A stretch of 37,911 nucleotides of DNA from Sulfurimonas sp. (GTDB lineage Bacteria; Campylobacterota; Campylobacteria; Campylobacterales; Sulfurimonadaceae), in NCBI GenBank assembly GCA_026996295.1, contig JALWLL010000091.1:1-37911 (forward strand), read 5' to 3'. This document shows positions 27,495 through 36,405 of the stretch, one piece after another. A program made the position numbers and the translations under genes. The stretch's first letter is position 1; each line of letters starts with the position of its first letter. The notes under the pieces are model-generated. The model saw only the letters and a list, made by a program, of their open reading frames with translations, was not told the origin of the DNA and did not search any database.

Positions 27495-28130
27495 TTATTC
27501 TGGACATGTAATTTTGTCAATTACATCTTTTTGCGTATTTTTTGGCAGTTCCGGCAGTAATGAGCCGTGTGCAACCTGTTTAAGTTCTCTTGATTCTATA
27601 TAATCTTTCAATGAACTTCTGCTCACATTCAAAAGCCTAGCCATCTCACTCACACTTTTTTTCTCTTTTATATATCCAATGATCTCATTGATATATTTAT
27701 CAAATTTGGAGTTTGATCTACTTCCTTTTGGTCTGCCGACAACTTTTTTTGATTCGTTCTGTATAGTTTGACGAAACTGATCGATCAAACTCAAAACCAA
27801 CATCACATTGCTCTGAGGAGATATTGTAATAGATTGTTTTATAAAATGAACAGTATACTCATTTTTCAATAAACAACTAATCATTTGAATAATATCTTCC
27901 ATATCAGTACTCAGTACCCAGACATCTGAAATCAGAAGTGTACTTCCGACATGTTGACGAAAATATTCTGCAACATCAGGTCTTTGTGCTAAACGTTTGT
28001 TTTGTGAAGTTTGATCGATAAATTCATCATCTATTTGTAGGTTGTTTGACAATGCATATGCATTGATCAGCTGAAGCTGTTCATGTATAGCATCAAAATG
28101 TTTATCTGGACGTATATAAGCAAGTACCAT
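27495..28130 (-). CDS. Degenerate serine-recombinase/resolvase-fold protein with C-terminal HTH, probably a DNA-binding regulator
   Basis: Resolvase-like layout with AYIRPDKHF in place of YARVST and ISDVWVLSTD in place of LDRLGRS; C-terminal VGRPKGSRSNSKFDKYINEIIGYIKEKKSVSEMARLLNVSRSSLKDYIES HTH. Confidence 0.8.
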   Translation of the reverse strand: MVLAYIRPDKHFDAIHEQLQLINAYALSNNLQIDDEFIDQTSQNKRLAQRPDVAEYFRQHVGSTLLISDVWVLSTDMEDIIQMISCLLKNEYTVHFIKQSITISPQSNVMLVLSLIDQFRQTIQNESKKVVGRPKGSRSNSKFDKYINEIIGYIKEKKSVSEMARLLNVSRSSLKDYIESRELKQVAHGSLLPELPKNTQKDVIDKITCPE

Positions 28131-28164
28131 AATAACGACTAAACCTCTCTCTTATGTGAATTTC

Positions 28165-28223
28165 ATCGTCATTATACTATTTACTGACGATATAAGTCAA
28201 GTATTTTTTGCTTTATTTCGTCA
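28165..28223. promoter_or_regulatory. Candidate operator cluster: ATCGTCA...TGACGAT inverted repeat plus third TTCGTCA
   Basis: ATCGTCA 28165-28171, TGACGAT 28185-28191, TTCGTCA 28217-28223, overlapping the promoter. Confidence 0.6.
28171..28200 (-). promoter_or_regulatory. Sigma70-type promoter of the resolvase-like regulator / ccoG unit
   Basis: Minus strand TTGACT (28195-28200) - 18 nt - TATAAT (28171-28176). Confidence 0.75.
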
Positions 28224-28249
28224 AAATTAATATAAATTATGATTTTTAT

Positions 28250-28281
28250 AATACAATGCATAAACTATTATGCATTGTATT
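28250..28281. repeat. Perfect 14-bp inverted repeat with 4-nt loop
   Basis: AATACAATGCATAA-ACTA-TTATGCATTGTATT, just 3' of the TraF-like gene stop. Confidence 0.7.
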
Positions 28282-28289
28282 TGTATCTG

Positions 28290-29492
28290 CTACCACCCAA
28301 TACTTAGCTTAGCCATATATCTTCTATCCGGGATATCGACACTGCCTGTACCCACTTGTTCCTGGTATGTTGCAAAGTTGAGTTTGAGCAGTGTAAGTTC
28401 CAAATCGATCCCTGCCGTATAAGCACCCTGATACAACCCGCCACTTATGGCAGTTGAGAAGTATGTGGAATCAATAAGTCCAACATTTACACCCAGGCGC
28501 AGTCTCTTTGTAAAGTCAGACTCACTGTAGTCTGTGTACTTGACAACATTACCCTCATCGTTATACTCATACAGACGAACTTTGTTTGCTTCAAACAGGT
28601 CAACATAATCAACAGCGATAACAAGCTTGTCAACATAATCAACATCAGGAGAGATCGATGCGCCAATATTTACAGTCATAGGTTGCCCGCCGTAATTATC
28701 ATCCATATCCATAGGTCCAATGTTTAAAATACTCAGACCGAGTGCAGGATTCCAAGAGCTCCCTTGAAACGGGTAGTATTTTACACCGATATCCAGCCCC
28801 ATACCTGAAGATGTTTCTTCATACTTATCTCGCAGCTGCTCTCCTATATCGTCACCATTGGTCAGCTCACTTACACCCAAGGCACCCTCGTACGATGTTT
28901 GTTGGATATATTTTAAACCCAAACCAACATCCAAACGGCCTATTTTTGTATGGTATGGTTTTGCGAAACCTAAAACAACTCCACCATATACACGTGATGA
29001 TGTCTCCAAAAGACCACCGTTGGAACTACCGTTAGCATGTGTGACATAGTTTATATCTGCCGCAGCCAAAATACCTATGCTCCATGCAAACGCATCAGAG
29101 TTTTTAGATAGCGCACTATAGTTATCAACACCTATGTGAAAATAATCCCCTGCATACTCTTGAAGCACGGCAACCACTTCCGCATCGTCACCACTGTCTG
29201 AAGCGGTGTTGATATCATCTACAAAGGTTTGTGTTTTCTCGCTTGAAGAGACACCGATACCCAACAAATCAACAACAAATCCATGCTCTTTTTTTATACT
29301 CGCAAGACCGGCAGGGTTTGAAAAAACAGAGGTTGAGTAGCCGCCAACTGCAACATTTGCACCTCCCATCGCCATGATTCTAGGATCTTTGTAAAGATAG
29401 GCATGCTCACCATACATTGCCATGAGCGAAGTTGTTGCACCAAGAAGTGCCAAAGATATAATTTTTTTTGTTTTTGTATTCATTGCCTGCAC
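28290..29492 (-). CDS. TraF_2-like outer membrane beta-barrel protein
   Basis: Signal peptide; MAMGGANVAVGGYSTSVFSNPAGLASIKKEHGFVVDLLG; many amphipathic strands; C-terminal aromatic/W. True start may be the second Met (MNTKTKK, 29483). Confidence 0.72.
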   Translation of the reverse strand: MQAMNTKTKKIISLALLGATTSLMAMYGEHAYLYKDPRIMAMGGANVAVGGYSTSVFSNPAGLASIKKEHGFVVDLLGIGVSSSEKTQTFVDDINTASDSGDDAEVVAVLQEYAGDYFHIGVDNYSALSKNSDAFAWSIGILAAADINYVTHANGSSNGGLLETSSRVYGGVVLGFAKPYHTKIGRLDVGLGLKYIQQTSYEGALGVSELTNGDDIGEQLRDKYEETSSGMGLDIGVKYYPFQGSSWNPALGLSILNIGPMDMDDNYGGQPMTVNIGASISPDVDYVDKLVIAVDYVDLFEANKVRLYEYNDEGNVVKYTDYSESDFTKRLRLGVNVGLIDSTYFSTAISGGLYQGAYTAGIDLELTLLKLNFATYQEQVGTGSVDIPDRRYMAKLSIGW

Positions 29493-29497
29493 TCCTG

Positions 29498-30508
29498 TTA
29501 GTTTTGTGTATTGATATAGTTGATGATATCATCGATAGTGATTGTTTCATTTGCATCCTGATTGATCTCTGATTTAAAATTATCAATATCACTCGCCAAA
29601 TCACTGCCTGTACCACCTACGCCGGCAATAACAGCATCAAATCCACCATTGAGGATATCCACCAAAAGTACTTCTGTAGTAAGGTTCTGATCTCCCGTTT
29701 CATCAACAGGGCACACATAATAACCTGGCGCTTTTGTATCAAAAGTCATAGTGGTATTTCTATCTGCAAAACTATCAAGAGGACAGTATCCATTTGTGAT
29801 AACAGTAGAACCCGGAGTAAATGTTGTTTTTAAGTAATCAAATGAGTTACCGTTTACTGTCATAAAAAATGTTGTGTATGTGCTGTTACTCTCAACAAAA
29901 GTCACATCGGAGTCAACTCCCTTTGTACACTCTGCAGGGACAGTGCCATCATAAGCATACTGCATCGCACATGCTGAAGCTGTCAGCTCATCATCACTTG
30001 TGTTATCTGCCAAACTCGCCACATCTCCAAGGTAACCAAGGGTAACTGTAGCTCGCATACTCTCTGAGAGTCCTGTGTATAAACATATATCTCTTTGAGA
30101 ATCGGTTAAGGTTGCATTGGTGTCGCTACAGGCATCACCCACAACTTGTTTATAAGCATCACTCGATTTTCCAAGATATTCTAACGCCTTAGGATTACTT
30201 GCCGTTTTTTCATCAACACTGTTGGCAAAACTTGCAAAAGCATCACTATCATTATTATCATTACTATCTGCGATAATCGTTATAAGGTCAGAAAGACTCA
30301 AGCCTGCTGCTCCCATATATGCGGAACCCAAAGCTATATATTCACTTTGTGTATCTGCACTACCTTCCAGTCTTGCGATTACACCCAGATAATCACCATC
30401 ATCAAGCATCTGCTGTATTTCAAGCTGAGATTCAGCATCACTCTCTCCACATCCGCTAAAAATTAAACCTGCACATACAAATGATGTTGCCAATATTTTT
30501 TTTATCAT
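29498..30508 (-). CDS. Cys-rich lipoprotein of unknown function, paired with the TraF-like barrel
   Basis: Lipobox GLIFSGCGES; 5-nt gap to the barrel gene. Confidence 0.72.
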   Translation of the reverse strand: MIKKILATSFVCAGLIFSGCGESDAESQLEIQQMLDDGDYLGVIARLEGSADTQSEYIALGSAYMGAAGLSLSDLITIIADSNDNNDSDAFASFANSVDEKTASNPKALEYLGKSSDAYKQVVGDACSDTNATLTDSQRDICLYTGLSESMRATVTLGYLGDVASLADNTSDDELTASACAMQYAYDGTVPAECTKGVDSDVTFVESNSTYTTFFMTVNGNSFDYLKTTFTPGSTVITNGYCPLDSFADRNTTMTFDTKAPGYYVCPVDETGDQNLTTEVLLVDILNGGFDAVIAGVGGTGSDLASDIDNFKSEINQDANETITIDDIINYINTQN

Positions 30509-30561
30509 ACATTCCCCTTTATCATAATTTTATCACGAAATAATTATACCATAAACTTTTT

Positions 30562-32724
30562 TTATCTATACTCTTCAAGCATTTTATCTAAAACGATAAA
30601 GAGCTCTTTTGAGCTTTTTTCTGTTCTCTCAAAAAGATTAATAATCTTATCGGCATTCTCTAAAGAACCACTATTTACATACTTTGGAAGTTCTCTCATG
30701 CTTTCATGCACCTCTTTATGAGGTTTATCGACTTGTTTATATGCTGAGGTTGATGCAAATACTGCTTTACCTTCACCGCTGTACCATTGACCAAATCTAC
30801 ACTCTGTAGATGTTGAGAAGTGCTGGTCCCTTTTATTTTTAAAGACCGTTTCGTAACCTGAAAGCTTGTACACGGTGTGATCAATCTTAGCAAGATTGAC
30901 AAAAAGCTCATGCGATATTTTTATATTTGAGTTCTGTATCTCATGGGAACTCTCCACGAGCGCATAAAGACTACTGTTGAATTCATCAAGTTTTTCCAAT
31001 GAAGTTGTAACCTCTGCTCCCATCTGCTCAGAAAACTCCTGCATAGCAGAGGAGTTTTGTTTGAGCAGGTTTATGTTGACTTCAACCTCACTCGTTGCCT
31101 TTTGCGTACGCTCTGCCAATTTTCTCACCTCATCGGCCACAACGGCAAAACCGCGTCCATGCTCCCCTGCACGAGCCGCTTCTATCGCAGCATTGAGTGC
31201 AAGTAGATTCGTCTGATCTGAAATATCTTTGATCAATGCAATCACATTTGTAATTTCATTAACACTATTGTTAAGCTGTTGTGAATTTTCTTGACTTTCA
31301 GCCATTTTCTGAGAAATACTTTCCAAAGAACTCCCCATGGTTGCTGTTGATTGTTTGACATCACTCACGACCTGCTCTGTTTGAGAACTTTTCTCATTAA
31401 TCGTGTTGAGTGCTTCCATGTTATTGGAGATACCCTTTTGCACATCACTAAGACCCTCTGATGCACCATCTGTAAGTAAGGCTGTCAAAGCAAGTGTCAA
31501 TCTGTTTTTTTCTAACTGCTCAGCACTCTCCTGGGCATGTTTTTTTGATTCTTCTAAGGCATTATTTGCTTGTACTATCGCTTCATAAGCGACTTCAATA
31601 GTATGATTTGCCGCACTTTGAATAGATGCTATCTCATCATTGCCCCTTACACTTATACGTTTTGAGAAGTCTTTTGAAGCAACAATATCATCAAGCTCTT
31701 TTTTAAACAAAGAGATTCTTTGTGTCAAATTACGAGAAACTATATAACCAAAAAATATAACAAAAATCATCACAAGCATATTTACTGAAATACTCACTAT
31801 CATATTTCTTTTTGCTGTGCTCTCTAAATGGATGATCAACTCTAAAATAGAACCAGAAAGGTGTTCTTCCACTTTTTTCAGCAGATTTATTTTTTGTGTT
31901 ATGGTCTCAAACCAGTAAGAAGCATCGACTCCAAAGCCACCATTTATTCGATCGAGTGCAATTTGTCTCATTCTTGCTACCTCTTCAACAGGCTTGCCCA
32001 CTAGGGTGTTTTTATAAAATGCAGCATTTTGCGGTGTCGCTAAAAATAAAAATCTACCCATATAGGTATCTTGCTCAACCATCAGCTTAATGAATTTTGC
32101 ATAAAATCCCGGAGGAAACATATCTTTGGCAAAGGTTCCCGTCATAACGGCTCTCTCTATCCCCGCTCTCTCTTTTGAGTACAAAAAATTAACAAAAGCA
32201 TTTAAAGCAGTGCTCATTTTTTGATCGGAACTCATTTTAGCTATATATGCCACAGTATCTAAAAATGCTCCATTAAGCGGTGTATAATAACCTACAGTCT
32301 GAGGAACACTATATTCTAGAGCACTCACTTTAGTTCTGACGCTACTGAGCTTTGAGAGCCTTTGCATAGCATCTTGCATCTGCTCACCCATAGATTTTGG
32401 ATACTTGCTGAAATCTACAGTTTTATAAAACGCCTCCATCTCTGCTCTTGTTTTGTCTGTATCTTTTCTAATCTCCAAAAGTGTTTTAGCAAACTTTTTT
32501 CCCTGTGAACCGATAAAACCGGCGGAAGCACCCCTCTCTTTTTGTGTATTATGGATCATAGCACCTATTTTTGTAGCTAAAATCGTCATCTCTTCTATAT
32601 TTCTTAGCTCTTGTGTTTTTTTGTAATTGTCATAGCTTATCATACTTACCAAAATAAATATCACAACCATAGGTATAAATACCATCAATGCCATCTTTAT
32701 CTTTATGGACATATTATCTAACAT
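30562..32724 (-). CDS. Methyl-accepting chemotaxis protein with NIT (nitrate/nitrite-sensing-type) domain, HAMP, MCP signalling and CZB-like domain
   Basis: [20 protein letters not shown] (NIT); signalling hairpin [45 protein letters not shown]-terminal KIDHTVYK...CRFGQWY...PHKEVHE (CZB H/C/H/H pattern). Confidence 0.9.
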   Translation of the reverse strand: MLDNMSIKIKMALMVFIPMVVIFILVSMISYDNYKKTQELRNIEEMTILATKIGAMIHNTQKERGASAGFIGSQGKKFAKTLLEIRKDTDKTRAEMEAFYKTVDFSKYPKSMGEQMQDAMQRLSKLSSVRTKVSALEYSVPQTVGYYTPLNGAFLDTVAYIAKMSSDQKMSTALNAFVNFLYSKERAGIERAVMTGTFAKDMFPPGFYAKFIKLMVEQDTYMGRFLFLATPQNAAFYKNTLVGKPVEEVARMRQIALDRINGGFGVDASYWFETITQKINLLKKVEEHLSGSILELIIHLESTAKRNMIVSISVNMLVMIFVIFFGYIVSRNLTQRISLFKKELDDIVASKDFSKRISVRGNDEIASIQSAANHTIEVAYEAIVQANNALEESKKHAQESAEQLEKNRLTLALTALLTDGASEGLSDVQKGISNNMEALNTINEKSSQTEQVVSDVKQSTATMGSSLESISQKMAESQENSQQLNNSVNEITNVIALIKDISDQTNLLALNAAIEAARAGEHGRGFAVVADEVRKLAERTQKATSEVEVNINLLKQNSSAMQEFSEQMGAEVTTSLEKLDEFNSSLYALVESSHEIQNSNIKISHELFVNLAKIDHTVYKLSGYETVFKNKRDQHFSTSTECRFGQWYSGEGKAVFASTSAYKQVDKPHKEVHESMRELPKYVNSGSLENADKIINLFERTEKSSKELFIVLDKMLEEYR

Positions 32725-32733
32725 GAGTTTCCT

Positions 32734-32742
32734 CCCCCCCCC
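32734..32742 (-). repeat. Homopolymeric tract C9 (G9 on coding strand) beside the MCP ribosome-binding site
   Basis: Minus strand reads GTAGGGGGGGGGAGGAAACTCATG. Confidence 0.85.
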
Positions 32743-32919
32743 TACAAATAACCTTATCTAATAAAAATTTTCTTTTCAAATTGTATCATAAAGATATCAA
32801 ATTTTAAATTTCATCTCTATGTTTCTGAAACTAAAAAGTGCTAAACAAATAAAAAGCGTTTCTTATGCTCCTTTTCGTTAAAATTCACCTTATTTATTTT
32901 CACATAAAAGATTTTCTAT

Positions 32920-35900
32920 ATGACAACACAAGAGTACATCTTAGAAACCATCAAAAAACGCCCCCTTATCATTGATGGGGCTATGGGAACGCAACTGCAA
33001 CAACGTGATGATAAGATTCCAAAAGAGGCTTGGGAGGGAAACGAAGGGTGCAATGAGTTACTAAACGTAACAGCACCTGATGTTTTAAGTGAGATTTTTC
33101 ACGCTTATCTCAAATCTGGAGCTGATTTTATAACAACAAACACTTTTGGTTCCTTTTCTTGGGTGCTCGATGAGTATCAAATCGGCCATCGAGCATATGA
33201 ACTCACCCATGCCGGTGCAGCGTTGGTAAAACAAGCATGTGAAAAGTTCTCAACACCGCAGCAGCCACGTTTTGTTTTAGGCTCAGTAGGTCCCGGAACA
33301 AAACTGCCATCACTTGGACATATCACTTATGATGAAATGTTTGAAGGTTACACCCAGTTTTGTGAAGCCCTTATCGATGGCGGGGTAGATATTTTCCTAC
33401 TTGAGACCTGCCAGGATCCCCTCCAAATCAAAGCAGCACTCCATGCCTGCGAGGAAGCGAACAAACGAAAAGGAGTGCACATTCCTATCATGGTCTCTGT
33501 TACCATAGAACTTAGCGGAACTATGCTCATAGGAACAGATGCTGCGACCATTACTACCATACTTGAGCCTTTTGATATCTTGAGCCTTGGATTTAACTGT
33601 GGAACAGGACCTGAGCAGGTACTCAAACATGTAAAAACATTGAGCCAACTATGGCATAAACCCATAAGCATCCATGCAAATGCGGGACTTCCACAAAACC
33701 GTGGTGGCTACACCTATTATCCGATGGGACCCGATGAGTTCACACAGAAGCAACGTGAGTTTTTAAACTATGACGGTGTCAGTTTTCTTGGTGGATGTTG
33801 CGGTACAACGCCTCAACATATCCGCGCACTAGTTGATAGCACACACAACATAACACCAAAACCCCCTTCTGGAAGTGTAGAGAACTCTCTTGCTTCACTT
33901 TTCTCAACAGTGCCCCTTATGCAAGAGCCGGCTCCGCTTCTTATGGGTGAGAGAAGTAATGCTACAGGTTCTAAAGCATTTCGTGAACTGCTTTTGGCAG
34001 AAGATTATGAGGGAACCCTCTCGGTTGCTCAACAGCAGGTTCGGGCGGGTGCCCATGTGATAGATGTCAATGTCGGCTTTGCAGGACGTGATGAGACCAA
34101 AGATATGAACGCAGTTATGGGGATGTACAACCAAAAAATCTCTATACCGCTTATGCCTGATTCCACGCAGGTCAAAGGGCTTGAAACCGCACTTAAAAAT
34201 ATTGGTGGCCGCCCCATACTCAACTCTGTAAACCTTGAAGACGGTGAAGAAAAATTTGACGAGGTGTGTGCACTTGCTAAAAAATTTGGAACCGCACTGG
34301 TATGTCTTACGATCGATGAAGTTGGTATGGCAAAAACCGTAGAGCATAAACTTGAAGTTGCCCAACGCATCATTGAACTTGCAACTTCACGCCATGGACT
34401 CAAAAAAGAGGATCTTGTTTTTGATGTGCTAACCTTTACGCTTGGAAGCGGTGATGAGGAGTATCTTGATGCCGGCATCAACACCATTGAAGCTATTCGT
34501 GAACTTAGAAAAAGACATCCGGAAGTGGGAACCACACTTGGACTCTCAAACATCTCTTTTGGACTTGATAAAGATGCAAGACCATATCTCAATTCCATGT
34601 TCCTGCACCACTGTTTGGAAGCAGGACTGACCTCAGTCATCATCAATGTAAAACATATTATCCCCATAAATAAAATAAGCAAAGAGGATCAGGAAGTTTG
34701 TAACAACCTCATCTTTAACCGTACAGAGGAACCACTTTTTGAGTTTATTGAGCATTTTAGCACCAAAGAAGCTATTGATACAGAGGCAGATGATGCAGAG
34801 TATCTGGCAATGAGTGATGAGCAAAAGATTGCCAAGCTTCTTATGGATGGTGACAAAGAGAGGATGATACCCCTTGTCGAAGAGGTTCGCCACCGTATCG
34901 CTCCCGAGAAGATAGTCAATGAGATACTTATAGATGCGATGAAAGTAGTAGGGGAACTTTTTGGATCTGGACAGATGCAGCTTCCTTTTGTGCTTCAATC
35001 AGCTGAGACCATGAAAAAAACAGTCGATCATCTCAACCCTTATTTGCCAAAAGTTGAAAAAGAGGTCGATACCACTCTTGCACTTGGCACCGTCAAGGGC
35101 GATGTTCATGATGTTGGAAAAAACCTTGTAGATATTATCCTCTCAAATAACGGCTTTAAAGTTGTCAATCTTGGAATCAAGGTGGAGCTTGAGAGCTTCT
35201 TGCAGGCAATGAAAGATGGACATATCAGTGCACTTGGGATGAGTGGACTCCTTGTAAAATCGACGCAGGTGATGAAAGAAAACCTCGAAACCCTTAAAGC
35301 ACAAGGGGTTACAATACCTATACTGCTAGGGGGAGCTGCTCTCACCCGTAGTTTTATCGATGATTTTTGTCGCCCTGCTTATGATGGACCGATCTTTTAC
35401 TGTAAAGATGCTTTTGACGGGGTAACCGCTATGAGCCGCATAGAAGCAGGAAACTTTGACACCGATCTACACGGCAAAGATACACAGGAAAAAGCAACAA
35501 AAGAAAAAAAAGAGGTGATTATTCCACCTTTTTCTGAGATAAAAATGCCCTCACGTGATATAGATATTCCTACCCCTCCATTTTGGGGAAGACGAGAGTT
35601 GAAACTCACTCCCCAACAAGTGGAGATGGCATTTGATTGGATCAATCATAAACTTCTTTTTAAATCACGCTGGGGATACACCTCTAAAGGGATGAGTAAA
35701 GAAGCGTATCAAAAACAACTTGACGAAGTAGTTTGGCCCGCCTATGAAAAGCTCAAAGCAAGATTTTTGGATGAGGGGCTTTTTGAGCCCACTATTCTTT
35801 ATGGATACTGGCCGTGCCGGAGCGATGACAACACTTTGCTGATTTTTGATGAGAGCGAGGGGTATCATTCACAAAGCGAAGTAAACCGCGAACCTTTAGA

Positions 35901-36405
35901 GCAGGTAATGGGTCGAGCGATCAAGCAGTTTACTTTTCCAAGACAGTCTAAAAAGCCACACCGTGCTTTGAGTGACTTTTTCCACTCGCAAAGACATGAT
36001 GTTATAGCGCTTACCTGTGTAAGTGCAGGCGAAAAGCTCTCTGAGGTAGAGCGTGAGATCTATGAGCGTGGTGATTATACTGAGTATTATCAGTTTCACG
36101 GTTTAGGGGTTGAACTCGCTGAGGCACTCGCTGAAATAGCCCATAAACAGATAAGGCTTGATCTTAATATAAGCGAGGGGGAAGGAAGCAAACTCAGTGA
36201 TGTGCAAATGAACAAATATCGAGGAGCACGCTACTCTTTTGGGTATGCAGCTTGTCCTGATCTAGAACTTAACCGTCCCCTGTTTGATCTTCTCAAGCCT
36301 GAAGAGTTCGGTATAGAACTCAGTGAGACATTTCAGATCCATCCGGAACAGTCAACTTCTGCTTTGGTAGTGCACCATCCAAATGCTACATATTACAATG
36401 TCTAG
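32920..36405 (+). CDS. metH: Cobalamin-dependent methionine synthase
   Basis: LIIDGAMGTQLQ; FLGGCCGTTPQHI Zn site; pterin domain; GDVHDVGKNLVDIILSNNGF B12-binding; C-terminal activation domain. Confidence 0.97.
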   Translation: MTTQEYILETIKKRPLIIDGAMGTQLQQRDDKIPKEAWEGNEGCNELLNVTAPDVLSEIFHAYLKSGADFITTNTFGSFSWVLDEYQIGHRAYELTHAGAALVKQACEKFSTPQQPRFVLGSVGPGTKLPSLGHITYDEMFEGYTQFCEALIDGGVDIFLLETCQDPLQIKAALHACEEANKRKGVHIPIMVSVTIELSGTMLIGTDAATITTILEPFDILSLGFNCGTGPEQVLKHVKTLSQLWHKPISIHANAGLPQNRGGYTYYPMGPDEFTQKQREFLNYDGVSFLGGCCGTTPQHIRALVDSTHNITPKPPSGSVENSLASLFSTVPLMQEPAPLLMGERSNATGSKAFRELLLAEDYEGTLSVAQQQVRAGAHVIDVNVGFAGRDETKDMNAVMGMYNQKISIPLMPDSTQVKGLETALKNIGGRPILNSVNLEDGEEKFDEVCALAKKFGTALVCLTIDEVGMAKTVEHKLEVAQRIIELATSRHGLKKEDLVFDVLTFTLGSGDEEYLDAGINTIEAIRELRKRHPEVGTTLGLSNISFGLDKDARPYLNSMFLHHCLEAGLTSVIINVKHIIPINKISKEDQEVCNNLIFNRTEEPLFEFIEHFSTKEAIDTEADDAEYLAMSDEQKIAKLLMDGDKERMIPLVEEVRHRIAPEKIVNEILIDAMKVVGELFGSGQMQLPFVLQSAETMKKTVDHLNPYLPKVEKEVDTTLALGTVKGDVHDVGKNLVDIILSNNGFKVVNLGIKVELESFLQAMKDGHISALGMSGLLVKSTQVMKENLETLKAQGVTIPILLGGAALTRSFIDDFCRPAYDGPIFYCKDAFDGVTAMSRIEAGNFDTDLHGKDTQEKATKEKKEVIIPPFSEIKMPSRDIDIPTPPFWGRRELKLTPQQVEMAFDWINHKLLFKSRWGYTSKGMSKEAYQKQLDEVVWPAYEKLKARFLDEGLFEPTILYGYWPCRSDDNTLLIFDESEGYHSQSEVNREPLEQVMGRAIKQFTFPRQSKKPHRALSDFFHSQRHDVIALTCVSAGEKLSEVEREIYERGDYTEYYQFHGLGVELAEALAEIAHKQIRLDLNISEGEGSKLSDVQMNKYRGARYSFGYAACPDLELNRPLFDLLKPEEFGIELSETFQIHPEQSTSALVVHHPNATYYNV

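Noticed and set aside
27495-28130. Recombinase gene as evidence for a mobile element or DNA inversion switch
   Set aside because: Catalytic motifs are degenerate, flanking genes are core, and I saw no flanking invertible repeats or target duplications of element size.
28290-29492. Conjugation (TraF) locus
   Set aside because: Only a TraF_2-like beta-barrel signature; no other transfer genes anywhere in the window.
34029-34682. 217-aa minus-strand ORF inside metH
   Set aside because: Ser-rich shadow ORF antisense to a well-conserved metH reading frame.
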